From contig NC_006042.1 in NCBI RefSeq assembly GCF_000002515.2, positions 806,001 to 870,000 on the forward strand: DNA of 64,000 nucleotides, read 5' to 3'. Of this stretch, positions 10,984-20,573 are shown piece by piece. The stretch comes from Kluyveromyces lactis (lineage: Eukaryota; Ascomycota; Saccharomycetes; Saccharomycetales; Saccharomycetaceae). Made by a program: the position numbers and the translations under genes. The notes beneath the pieces are model-generated. The model was not told where the DNA came from, searched no databases, and worked only from the letters and a program-made list of their open reading frames with translations. Position 1 is the first letter of the stretch, and the number at the start of each line of letters is the position of its first letter.

Positions 10984-11540
10984 AATGGATAGGTAAAGAA
11001 ATGTCTCCCAAACATGATTATAGTTTGTCCGTCAAGTACTATTCTTCATTCTGATAAATGAGATAACAAACCAAATCCCCCATGTTAGAATAAAAAAATA
11101 AAGGAGTAGAAATGTGGGCCCATCAATGTATTTATTGCCTTTTCTAGTTGCCTTCATTTCCTTCTTTTCAAATAGTTTTCAGTTCTTGTTTTAGTTTTCT
11201 AAATGTTAACATGTATGTATTAGTGAAAATGCTTAACCGAATATTCAATAAGAAGAAGTTTTGGCAATATGCCGTCAGCGATTCACGCCACGCCCTTCGA
11301 ATATATCATAGATCATTGCTAAATAAGGATATTTAAAGGGTACTAATAGAAGAAGTTTATATACAGTTAGGAAGAATTCCAGTTAAAGCCTAACGGAAAA
11401 CGTCATTGTTAAAATAAATACATGCCGGAAAACATTATCAAATGAGTTCACAGGAAGAGAAAGAATTTTCTATAGGGGTACGTGTTTGTACTTAAAAGGA
11501 GTGAAAATAACTTCGCACAAAGAAAGAAATCCCTATCGGA
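10984..11540. other. convergent spacer SUN gene/COA6
   Basis: Shared 3' region; nothing beyond AT-rich sequence and one chance frame was seen. Confidence 0.6.
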
Positions 11541-11837
11541 TCATTTTTGCTGTTCCTCCATTTCTTTCAGGAATTTTTCCCTCTTAAAATCGACGACTCT
11601 TTTCTCTTTAAAATAGCTTATCCAGCTAGTAGCACAGTCTTGTTCAAACTTTGCCTCTTCGGCAGAGCACGACGCCTTGATAGCCTTCTGATGCTTTGGA
11701 TCAAGTGCGTTAACAACACTAATCTTATCTAGACATCCGAAGAACAAATCTCTAGACTCCCAGCATTGTTTCCTAGACGATCTTGAAGGTGCCTTTGTAG
11801 GATCATCCATTTCCTTTTGCTTGCTAAACCAACCCAT
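11541..11837 (-). CDS. COA6: cytochrome c oxidase assembly factor Coa6
   Basis: The 98-residue protein has the twin cysteine signature of the Cox12/Coa6 family: Cx9C (CWESRDLFFGC) and Cx10C (CSAEEAKFEQDC), imported into the mitochondrial intermembrane space by the Mia40 relay. Coa6 helps copper delivery to Cox2 with Sco1. The size agrees with S. cerevisiae Coa6 (104), and gene order matches YMR244W - YMR244C-A. No N-terminal presequence is present, as expected for a Mia40 substrate. Confidence 0.95.
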   Translation of the reverse strand: MGWFSKQKEMDDPTKAPSRSSRKQCWESRDLFFGCLDKISVVNALDPKHQKAIKASCSAEEAKFEQDCATSWISYFKEKRVVDFKREKFLKEMEEQQK

Positions 11838-12540
11838 TTTCTCGCTGTTTATTCGTATCTAAAACTCCGTTGCTGTTTTAATGTGACAAGAAAACTCACT
11901 GACGATAGATAAGTAGTTCGTAATGCAAAGATTTGCAACTTTTCCTTAACAATTATCTGAATTCTAACTTACAGAGTTACAGAAATTCACATTTCAGTGT
12001 TTCGATATTGTTGGATGCAGCGAAAAGGAAAATTAAGTCTAGATCACGTGCTTTGGATCAGACACAAAATAGCCTTACGACTGAGGTAATGTGATGAAAT
12101 TGAACTGCTAGAGGTTTGGCTTGTTTTGAAAATCCGACCCCATAAGAAGTTTAGTCTAGTGAGCAACCTGTCACTATCAGATAAGATGATACTCATTTCT
12201 GAGGTCCAATTGACTTTACTTTTGTGAATCAGGAGCGTGTTTATTAGGGAAATCGAAATACTTCAATGTTTAAATTCAGATTACTTTTTTTTTTATTTAT
12301 ATAAGGAAGCTCCACATTGTAGATCGACAACGTAGCCAAAACTTCAAATTAGAGATGGGAAACACACACTCATAGCGCCTATAAGACCATTGCTAAACGC
12401 TACCAGCACTCTGAAATAGGTTACATTATTTTGTGACTTTAAATTTTCTGTTCTGTTAGAATTATATTAGGAATAAAGGCGGTAAGTGTTTAGTTCCTTT
12501 TTTTGCTGAGAGTATTCTCTTTCGGTTGATAGATTTTGCA
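11838..12540. other. divergent promoter region COA6/GYP8
   Basis: Holds an E-box CACGTG (12045-12050) and a T-rich run near 12286. No gene is seen. Confidence 0.55.
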
Positions 12541-13731
12541 ATGAGTTTGGAATGGGAAGACACTGCTTTTGATATGGCTTCATTGTCCTTCATTTCTGAT
12601 CTGAACCAGAGTAAATTGAAACGAGTCATTGTTGCCAATGCTTTACAGAACGAGGATTTGGCGAGTTTAGAACATTTGGGTACTTCCAGATTTGGGTTTG
12701 TAAATTCGCAATTGCGAAGTCAGGCATGGTTGAGTATTTTGCAGTCCAGAGTCAAAGGGTCACACGCATGCGGGTCGTTGAAAGAGCCGCATAAGGACGA
12801 ATATCAAGTGAACTTAGACGTGAATAGATCATTTTCTTTTATTAAAGATTCTTCAGAAAAATTACAATTAAGGGATCTGCTCTATGATACGATTGTGAAA
12901 ACTTTAAGAAAGTTCCCACAGTTAAATTATTACCAGGGATATCATGAGGTTGTGTCAGTTTTTGTACTAGTCTGTGACCGTGATTCTTTGAATGAAACAG
13001 TAGAACTTTTTACATTACTATATCTCAGAGATTATATGATGGACTCTCTACAGTGTACTTTGGAACAACTCGAAGTATTAAGTCAATTTATCATGGAAAG
13101 AGATGCTGACTTAGCGAAAATCTTACAATTGAACCAGAAAAAGCCCATATTTGCCATTGCTTCCGTTTTGACCTTATTAATTCACAATTTCGAAAACTTT
13201 GAAGAAGACAGCCCTATTTTTTCAATCTTTGATATCGTAATAACGACCAATAATTTATCTAATCTGTTCGTCGTTTATACAGAACTGTTAATTTATTTTA
13301 AGGTGCCAATTTTAAAACAAGTGGAGGCTTATGAAATTGATTTTGAGAATGACATGGACCTGATACATTCTGTAGTACAACAAACTTTGCTGAAATTTCT
13401 AACCCGATCATCATGGGATGAAATATTAACCCAGGCAAGACTACGGCTAAACAATAGTACGGTTAGAGTGGCAAAATATGTCAACAAATACAGTAGTTTG
13501 ATATCTGTATCCAATATTGAGTTCTCTGAATTAATAAACGTTCTTTCAAAAGAAATAGAATGGGACGCTTCAAGGAAAATCGTCAAAGCGTCACCAAAGA
13601 TTCCACTATTTGTTAAATGGTCTCTCGTTATAGGCATAATTGCGGCTGTAATCAAGGTGGGTTCTTCACATACCAACACTATACATAGTTCTTCGTTGAT
13701 AGATTCTTTGAAAAAGGTGCTAAGTCCGTAA
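12541..13731 (+). CDS. GYP8: Rab GTPase-activating protein of the TBC family
   Basis: The 396-residue protein has a TBC domain that stimulates GTP hydrolysis on Ypt/Rab proteins. The arginine finger motif (NLDVNRSF, about residue 97) and the glutamine finger (NYYQGYHE, about residue 131) are both present. A single hydrophobic segment near the C-terminus (about 357-375) should anchor it in a membrane, as in S. cerevisiae Gyp8, which is longer (497). The start is the ATG at 12541; the frame also opens at a TTG five codons earlier. It begins the block that corresponds to chromosome VI (YFL027C) interleaved with chromosome XII. Confidence 0.9.
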   Translation: MSLEWEDTAFDMASLSFISDLNQSKLKRVIVANALQNEDLASLEHLGTSRFGFVNSQLRSQAWLSILQSRVKGSHACGSLKEPHKDEYQVNLDVNRSFSFIKDSSEKLQLRDLLYDTIVKTLRKFPQLNYYQGYHEVVSVFVLVCDRDSLNETVELFTLLYLRDYMMDSLQCTLEQLEVLSQFIMERDADLAKILQLNQKKPIFAIASVLTLLIHNFENFEEDSPIFSIFDIVITTNNLSNLFVVYTELLIYFKVPILKQVEAYEIDFENDMDLIHSVVQQTLLKFLTRSSWDEILTQARLRLNNSTVRVAKYVNKYSSLISVSNIEFSELINVLSKEIEWDASRKIVKASPKIPLFVKWSLVIGIIAAVIKVGSSHTNTIHSSSLIDSLKKVLSP

Positions 13732-13833
13732 TAAGTCCGTTTAGTTGCCTTCCGTGTAATGATACAGATATATTTAACATGTATTTATTTTATACAGGTT
13801 ACCGAATACTTATAACACTGCTTCATCAAATGT

Positions 13834-15479
13834 TTAATTTAGTTCAATATCATAGATTAAAGTTACATCGGTCGCTGTACCTTGCCAGCCTCGGTTACCA
13901 CTTGTACTAATCATGAATCTACATGTAGGATCCACATAAAGATTTGAGATACATCCACCATGATGTCCTGGAATAATAAGTGGGGTTTTATCGATATGGT
14001 TAATATCAAAGATTCTGATGTTATCGTTAGATGCCGCAACAACGTGGCTATTGTTAGGCATTGCCTTCACTTTAGAAACGGGTCCTGAAATTGATGGCAA
14101 TTTTAATTTGCTTTCCACTACCTCGGGCTTTCTTAAATCATATATTTCTACAACAGCATTTCTTCTACCTGCTATTACTTTACCCCCGTCTACTGACCAA
14201 CATGCAGACATGCACCATGGCGGTGTTGAAACATTACGACCAAGTTTGATAATTTCGCTCGAGGGTTGTCTTCGATCCCAGATTTGAATATTACCATCAA
14301 TGCAAGACGTCAAAAATAAGTTTTCATCCGTTTTCAAAGCTAAAGTATTCTTACTAATGGTTTCTGATTCGACCTTCTTTTCTGATGTGTGTTCTTGTAT
14401 CTCATTTTTATCTTTGTTTTCTTGTTGAGTATTATCTTCAGCTTTCTCGGTATTATCGTTGGTAGCTACGTGTTGATCATCCTGATCATCATCATCATCA
14501 TCATCACCAAACAATGAATTAGTATCAACATCATCGATATCAGCTGCATCTCCGTTGCCAACTACATTATTGCTATCGACATCAGGATTGTGTCCACTCA
14601 AGTTAGGCTCAGGAAGTTCGTAGGCGGCATTGGTGGGTCTGAATTCTAATGAAGACAACTGTGATGTAGCATTGAACTTGGTTATATCAGTTCCTGTTTC
14701 CAAATCCCATTCAATGACGGTTTTGTCCCAAGAACCCGATAAAAACCTAGTTTCCTCATCATTAAGTACAAGATGGTTAACGATGGATTTATGACCTTTA
14801 AAATAGTGTGCAGTCCTCCCTTCAAAATATCTAACACCCTGCATTACGATACCGCCAGTTTCTTGTCCGGCTAGTATGAACAAACATTCATTTTGAACCG
14901 CCAAGGAGTGGACAGGTGAGACGAGAGGAAGATACTCCGACTTTTGTTTTACCCATTTTACTTTTGACGGAGGTTGCGGTACTTCATTCTCCCAATAAGA
15001 AGTCAAGATACCCGCATTGACAATTGAATCCACCAATGCGTTCTTCTGCTGAATAGTTAGTGATAGCTTACCATCCACAGTATTTAAGAAGTCAAACTTC
15101 CTTATAAACCCGTCTGACCCACCGAGAAATAGATACCGTAGACCCTTGGACATGGTCAATGCCTGTACATTAGTCTGTATTGGTATTGCTGCAGTTGGAA
15201 GTATATTATAAGATTCTGCTACAGATGCAGATCTATAAAGAGTCGTATAATATTGATGTATCTTATCCAGCTTTGACATTTCAGTAGATTTCCCATCTGA
15301 AGAAGATGGAGAATCCTTCTCAGAAGTTGCGGATTCCTTTTCGGCACTCTCGGCATCATCATCTCCAATTTCGTGGGTATTAGATTGTTTAATTTCCCCC
15401 GTTCTCGTGCCCTCTTCACCATTCTCTGTCTGTTCTTCATCTTCTTCCTCGTCATCATCGTCATCATCGTCATCACTGC

Positions 15480-15515
<36 letters not shown>

Positions 15516-15744
15516 CACTTCGATCTTCAGCATCTTCGTCATCGCTCCGATCTTCATCCTCATCGTCGTCATCATCGGCATCTTCAGCATCTTCATCTTG
15601 TTCTTCCTCGTCCATCGGCTCGTCCTCTTCGGCGTTCGGAACATCCACATCTACATCCTCCAATTCATCGTCCATGTCAACATCATCATCTTGAGTATTT
15701 TGAACGTTATTTTGATTCAAGATTTCATCCACATCATCATCCAT
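13834..15744 (-). CDS. SPT8: SAGA subunit Spt8, WD-repeat protein
   Basis: This 636-residue protein is the SAGA-complex subunit that contacts TBP and helps load it on promoters. The first 120 residues are almost wholly Asp and Glu. WD40 repeats follow from about residue 185 to the end, interrupted by a second acidic insert (about 400-450, with GDDDDDDDDQDD). The acidic DNA is a GAT/GAC trinucleotide repeat region prone to length change. Length is close to S. cerevisiae Spt8 (602). It is convergent with GYP8, with about 100 bases between stops, and divergent from CAF16. Confidence 0.95.
15437..15560. repeat. ATC/GAT trinucleotide repeat coding the Spt8 acidic tract
   Basis: Imperfect runs of ATC (GAT on the coding strand) encode up to ten successive Asp residues. 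The complement read in other frames gives long poly-Ser and poly-Met/Ile open frames, which are artefacts. Confidence 0.85.
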
Positions 15745-16038
15745 ATTGGAACGTGGCTTAGGTGGGAAAGGACAATGTTTTGTTGTGATGTGTTACAGTG
15801 TTTCCTGTCATATTCACTGTGTCCTAAATTCGTACAGACAGGTTTATTTTGGTTGAAATCATTTCAATATCAACAGTTTTATTTTCCAAATATCAAATTG
15901 AATCAGAACACTTTCAAATGGAGACAACAAGATAACGATCCTATTATACACTGGCGGAGCTTCTAATCACCGCTCAATCGGTATCTAACTATAGAACAAG
16001 TCACTCAAACCTTTGAAAACTACAAGCCAAAACAAATA

Positions 16039-16860
16039 ATGGCCTCGAACGACCTAGCAGTGGAAGTGCACGATCTAACGTACGCATTCCCCGGAAGTAA
16101 ACGCTCAGCAATCCACGATCTATCGCTAAGTGTCGAATGGAACAAGAAAGTCTTAGTGGTGGGTAACAACGGTGCTGGAAAATCTACGCTGTTGAAACTA
16201 CTAAGTGGTAAACATTTGTGTCTCGGTGGGAACATAAAAGTTGGAAACAAGAACCCATTCGCACCAAACAATGACCAGGAGTCCGTGATACTGACTACTT
16301 ACTTAGGCACTGAATGGGCTAGTATGGCTATTGTACACAGGGATATAGGAGTCCTGGAACTCTTGGAGAGTATCGGACTAAGCCACTACAGGGCTCGAGG
16401 TGAAGAGCTAGTGAGAATCTTGGAAGTGGATATCAATTGGAGAATGTTCAAACTTAGCGATGGCCAAAAGAGACGTGTACAACTGTGCATGGGTTTATTG
16501 AAACCCTTCAAAGTTCTGCTATTAGACGAAGTCACTGTGGACTTGGATGTCGTGGCACGTGACCGTCTATTCCAATTCCTGGATCGAGAAACGAGAGACA
16601 GACAATGTAGCGTTGTGTATGCAACGCACATTTTCGATGGGCTAGCACCATGGGCTGATGAGATTATCCATTTGCAAGATGGCACCATCACAAGAACGTT
16701 GGATTACCAACGTGATATCCACTTTACAAAGGAAATAGAGGGCGTCCAAGAGCGAAAGGACAACGGACGACACACCGTGATACTAGGCTACATGAAGAGT
16801 TTATACCCGCTTGCACTCCACTGGTTGACCAGAGACCAAGTCGAAGACCAAAAGCTTTGA
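16039..16860 (+). CDS. CAF16: soluble ABC-type ATPase Caf16
   Basis: This 273-residue single ABC nucleotide-binding domain without membrane segments matches Caf16 (289 residues), linked in S. cerevisiae to the CCR4-NOT complex and Mediator. Walker A is GNNGAGKST (about residues 42-50), the signature is LSDGQKRR (about 139-146, with the usual Gly-Gly position changed to Asp-Gly), and Walker B is LLLDEVTVDLD (about 162-172). It is transcribed away from SPT8 and towards ERG3. Confidence 0.92.
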   Translation: MASNDLAVEVHDLTYAFPGSKRSAIHDLSLSVEWNKKVLVVGNNGAGKSTLLKLLSGKHLCLGGNIKVGNKNPFAPNNDQESVILTTYLGTEWASMAIVHRDIGVLELLESIGLSHYRARGEELVRILEVDINWRMFKLSDGQKRRVQLCMGLLKPFKVLLLDEVTVDLDVVARDRLFQFLDRETRDRQCSVVYATHIFDGLAPWADEIIHLQDGTITRTLDYQRDIHFTKEIEGVQERKDNGRHTVILGYMKSLYPLALHWLTRDQVEDQKL

Positions 16861-17022
16861 TTCAACTTCTAAACGGTCAAACCGATATATGTCTGTAATA
16901 TACTATATATACATAATCAGACTTTAATCATACACAAAGCGAAAGATAAATCACGTGAGTAATATATCGGTCCATTGCCTAGGTTCCCTCCCTTCCTCGT
17001 TTAAAAAACGTAATGCTGCCAA

Positions 17023-17029
17023 TCGTATA
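17023..17029 (+). promoter_or_regulatory. sterol response element (Upc2/Ecm22 site)
   Basis: An exact TCGTATA core followed by A lies about 570 bases before the ERG3 ATG. This is the known binding core of the sterol-sensing factors Upc2 and Ecm22 that drive ERG genes when sterol is low. Confidence 0.55.
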
Positions 17030-17244
17030 ACGTCGTTTACGGGATTTCGCCTCGAGGGAACGAAAAGAATGAAAAGCATAATACGAAGCGAATAAAAAAA
17101 AACAGTTAGGAAACCCCAGAAACTGCCGTACCAGAAAGGAAACTGGGTGGTGCTGAAATGTGCATCAAAGCCCAACTGGCGACAGAAAAACAGGCCACAA
17201 CTTGCGAAAAGTACGCCGTAAACACTCTAGAAGAAAAGAGCTAG

Positions 17245-17251
17245 TCGTATA
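17245..17251 (+). promoter_or_regulatory. second sterol response element
   Basis: A second exact TCGTATA, about 345 bases before the ERG3 ATG, sits within a small inverted repeat (CTAGTC/GACTAG, 17241-17257). Two exact cores in one ERG promoter make sterol control likely. Confidence 0.6.
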
Positions 17252-17594
17252 GACTAGCTGTGATAACGGTATGAACGGCTTGGTTTCGCAAGCCAATGCT
17301 TATTGAAGAAATGGACCGATGAGGCTCGATACTCTTCGCATTCTATCGTTAAAACTCGGGTTTTTTATCGTTCAATTTGGTTAACTTCGTGAAAAAAAAG
17401 TTAAAAATGAAATCGTGATATTTTCTATACACACTGATATATAAATAATATATGTATATAAGGCGATGAGTTAGCCAGTTTGATTTAGTTGCTAGATTCA
17501 GATCGTAAAAGCAGCAGGAATAAGTCGGCATATAGAAGCAAAACACAGTAGAGGGAGAATCCCAAGCTGATATACATATATTCGAATACACACC

Positions 17595-18656
17595 ATGGAT
17601 TTATTATTGGAAGTTTGTGATACGTATCTGTTGGATTACGTTTATGGGAAAGTATTCCCTGTGAATATGCTACCCAGCAGTGTTACCAATAGTGTTGGTC
17701 AGTTTTTGGACTTGAACACAGGAAATTTAAACGGCACTGCAGCCAAGCCAGCTGGTGATGTGTACGGTTATGAACCATTCTTGTTGGAATTCACTGATTA
17801 TACGTTCCAATCAATTTTCCCTCGTTATAATTTGTTTAGAGAAACGCTAACGATGTTTGTCTTGATGACAATTTTTGGATGGGCTTTGTACTTCAGTGTC
17901 GCTACGATGTCGTACCTTTTCGTTTTTGATAAGGCTGTTTTCAATCATCCCCGTTATTTGAAGAACCAGATGTCGTTGGAAATGAAACAGGCATTCAGTG
18001 CCATCCCAGTGATGGTTCTGTTGACTATACCATGGTTCTTGTTCGAATTGAACGGATATTCGAAGCTTTACCTCGATATCGATTATAAATCATGGGCTGG
18101 AATTCGTCAACTTGCGTTTGAAGTGATCTCTTTCATCATGTTCACCGATTGTTTGATTTATTTGGTTCATAGATGGTTGCACTGGCCTAGAGTTTACAGG
18201 GCTTTGCACAAGCCTCATCACAAATGGTTGGTTACCACTCCATATGCGTCGCATGCGTTCCACCCAGTGGACGGTTACATGCAATCTGTGCCATACCATC
18301 TTTACCCAATGATTTTCCCATTGCAAAAAATTTCATATTTGATTCTTTTCACCTTCGTTAACTTCTGGACTGTAATGATCCACGACGGTGAATATCTGGC
18401 TAATGACCCTGTCATTAACGGTGCTGCTTGCCACACTGTGCACCATCTATATTTCAACTACAACTACGGACAATTCACTACCCTATGGGATAGATTGGGT
18501 GGTTCTTACAGAGAACCAGATCAAGAACTTTTCAACAAATCTTTGAAGAAGAGCAAACAAACTTGGGAAATCCAAGTCGAAAAGATGGAGGCCATCAAAC
18601 AAGAAGTAGAAGGTGACTGTGATGACAGAGTTTACGTCACAACCAAAGCTTCTTAG
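17595..18656 (+). CDS. ERG3: sterol C-5 desaturase
   Basis: This 353-residue membrane enzyme of the endoplasmic reticulum introduces the C5(6) double bond of ergosterol, using a di-iron centre and cytochrome b5. The three histidine boxes of the fatty-acid hydroxylase superfamily are visible: HRWLH (about residue 192), HKPHH (about 205) and HTVHH (about 280). Several hydrophobic segments flank them. Length compares with 365 in S. cerevisiae. The gene follows CAF16 in the same direction, and its own promoter carries two sterol-response cores. Confidence 0.97.
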   Translation: MDLLLEVCDTYLLDYVYGKVFPVNMLPSSVTNSVGQFLDLNTGNLNGTAAKPAGDVYGYEPFLLEFTDYTFQSIFPRYNLFRETLTMFVLMTIFGWALYFSVATMSYLFVFDKAVFNHPRYLKNQMSLEMKQAFSAIPVMVLLTIPWFLFELNGYSKLYLDIDYKSWAGIRQLAFEVISFIMFTDCLIYLVHRWLHWPRVYRALHKPHHKWLVTTPYASHAFHPVDGYMQSVPYHLYPMIFPLQKISYLILFTFVNFWTVMIHDGEYLANDPVINGAACHTVHHLYFNYNYGQFTTLWDRLGGSYREPDQELFNKSLKKSKQTWEIQVEKMEAIKQEVEGDCDDRVYVTTKAS

Positions 18657-19216
18657 GTTAATTGTAAGTCGCTCTTTCTCGATTCAAGACTCTTCACTCC
18701 ACTTTGCATGCATTTGCACACCATAACGAACTACATTCAAGACTGTAACTACTCGTTTTCTTTTCTGTTATGATTATGACTACTTTTTTTTTCTCCTACT
18801 CACAATAAACACATGTCCTTCGTACGATATCTCATTTCCCCTCTCTCGGATACCTGTTACCAATTGAATTTCCATCTCTTCCCTTTTAGTTAATTGATGT
18901 CTGTCTTCGTTGGATCAAACTTTCCCCATTTTTATGTATCTATATATACATCTTACTTACTTGTACAATTATAGAACCTTCAACATACGTGTTTTTATTT
19001 TAGTAATTATAGTGATTCCTTGCGATACTACAAAATGCTACACCTTTTCCTTGTCTTTTGTCGTCCTTGTCTTTTGTCGTCCTTCCTTCATTTATCACAT
19101 TAATGACATAAAACGGAAATTATAGATTAGTTCTAATCTCTTCGGACATGAAACTGAACCATTGGGTTTGTCACTGACAAGACTAGGGGTATAGCGTACT
19201 AACCTACATTGGCTAC
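18657..19216. other. spacer ERG3/CAK1 with a 16-bp tandem duplication
   Basis: T-rich 3' region of ERG3 and promoter of CAK1. The unit CCTTGTCTTTTGTCGT is repeated exactly at 19049-19064 and 19065-19080. No gene is seen. Confidence 0.6.
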
Positions 19217-20182
19217 ATGACAAACAAGACAAATATGACAACTCCAATTAAGATTCAAACAGGTTGCGCTGATTTAGAATTGTTTCCTGACATTGTGGTG
19301 AAACGGATAGATCTTGAGTTGCAAAGACCTCCTCATAATGCACATACTGAGTTAGAAATTTTGAAAACACTATCAAATAAGCATGTGATACCCTTGCTCG
19401 GTTCTGAAACCTCACCAAGGTATGTTACATTCAAATTCAAACGGTATCAATGCGATTTAAACCAGTTCATGGACCAACATTGGAAGGCGAAATACAATCC
19501 GTACTTGTTAGATAATTCTACAAAAACATATTCAAATACCATACCACTCGATCACTCGACAGTGATTATAAGACAAATAATCGAGGGATTAGTTTATATA
19601 CACGGTAATGGCATTATACATAGGGATGTCAAACCGCAGAATATCATGCTTAACTCGTACAATGAAGTCGTATTAGGGGACTTCGGTATAAGTTACAATA
19701 GGAATCTGGATAATGAGGCCAAGACCTGTGATTGTTCCACATCAATTTACAAAGCACCAGAGCTTCTCTTTAGCGTGTCAAATTACAAATTCGAGATAGA
19801 TATTTGGGCATTAGCTGTGTTGATTTCTCAACTCTGGAACGATAAAACACAATCCAAATCAAAAAGCAGCAAAGTGATAGACATTGATTTCGACGAATGT
19901 TCTGACATAAAACTTGTGCTCACTTTATTTGATAAGTTTGGGAAACCCAGTAACGAGGATTGGCCTCAGGTGACTAAAAATGAATCATTCAATGGGATGT
20001 TCGGGAATGTTTCAAGCGATAATTTCTTGCATAGGAGACCAATTGACGAACAACTGATTCAAGTGTACAAATGGATGCCTCTCATAACGGACAACCCAAA
20101 ATTAGCTAAGATGTGGCTACGCATGGTCAAATTCGATGGTAATCTGAGAATATCGGCAGAGCAACTCTTGGTATCTATCTAG
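19217..20182 (+). CDS. CAK1: monomeric CDK-activating kinase Cak1
   Basis: The 321-residue kinase phosphorylates the activation loop of Cdc28 and other CDKs. The catalytic loop is GIIHRDVKPQN (near residue 135) and the metal motif is GDFGISY. The Gly-rich ATP loop is not recognisable, which is a known oddity of Cak1. An APE-like element reads YKAPELLF. It is shorter than S. cerevisiae Cak1 (368). Its stop codon overlaps the end of a small convergent frame on the other strand by eight bases. Confidence 0.9.
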   Translation: MTNKTNMTTPIKIQTGCADLELFPDIVVKRIDLELQRPPHNAHTELEILKTLSNKHVIPLLGSETSPRYVTFKFKRYQCDLNQFMDQHWKAKYNPYLLDNSTKTYSNTIPLDHSTVIIRQIIEGLVYIHGNGIIHRDVKPQNIMLNSYNEVVLGDFGISYNRNLDNEAKTCDCSTSIYKAPELLFSVSNYKFEIDIWALAVLISQLWNDKTQSKSKSSKVIDIDFDECSDIKLVLTLFDKFGKPSNEDWPQVTKNESFNGMFGNVSSDNFLHRRPIDEQLIQVYKWMPLITDNPKLAKMWLRMVKFDGNLRISAEQLLVSI

Positions 20183-20375
20183 TAGTGTTTCTTTGTAGCT
20201 CCATAAAATGTTGAACCTGCTTTAATCTTTGTATCTCTTTCTTCTGAACTAACATCTGTCTTTTCATCTCGTTCAATTCGACAGATGGTGTGCTAACTTT
20301 CTTCTCGGTATCCATATTTAAAACTTCGGCGGGGTGACAACAATACCGGTTGTCAGAAATTTCATTTGAATCCAT
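20175..20375 (-). CDS. hypothetical 66-residue coiled-coil protein
   Basis: From the ATG at 20375 the frame codes 66 residues. The first half has a Cys-Cys-His-Pro motif (RYCCHPAEVL); the second half is a short charged heptad-like helix (VELNEMKRQMLVQKKEIQRL). I do not recognise it. It lies between CAK1 and MNL2 and overlaps the CAK1 stop by eight bases on the opposite strand. The open frame extends upstream without another ATG to about 20438. It could be real or a chance frame; conservation in relatives would decide. Confidence 0.4.
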   Translation of the reverse strand: MDSNEISDNRYCCHPAEVLNMDTEKKVSTPSVELNEMKRQMLVQKKEIQRLKQVQHFMELQRNTTR

Positions 20376-20573
20376 TGGCAGTTTCCCTCGATTTATTGTC
20401 CTTGAGTGGACTATTGTGACCTTGAGAGATGAGATCAAAATCCGTTTTCAAATTAGAAAAACATACAAGCACGATATTGGATTCACGAAATAGATAAGTT
20501 ATAAACTACTTCATGTCTATCCCATTAGCTAGACCTACGATCTCACAGGAACATTAACACATAGGAGAGGACT

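Larger units (their letters stand above)
16861..17594. other. ERG3 promoter region
   Basis: Holds an E-box TCACGTGA (16951-16958) and two sterol-response cores listed separately. A minus-strand open frame (16951 to about 17226) lacks an ATG near its upstream end and is not called. Confidence 0.6.

Noticed and set aside
15373-15966. Long plus-strand frames opposite SPT8 (poly-Ser and poly-Ile)
   Set aside because: Antisense reading of the GAT repeat; the minus-strand WD-repeat protein explains the conservation.
16951-17226. 91-codon minus-strand frame with a membrane-like start upstream of ERG3
   Set aside because: No ATG near its upstream end. A pyrimidine run ending in TAG precedes it like a 3' splice site, but no TACTAAC branch point or GTATGT donor was found upstream.
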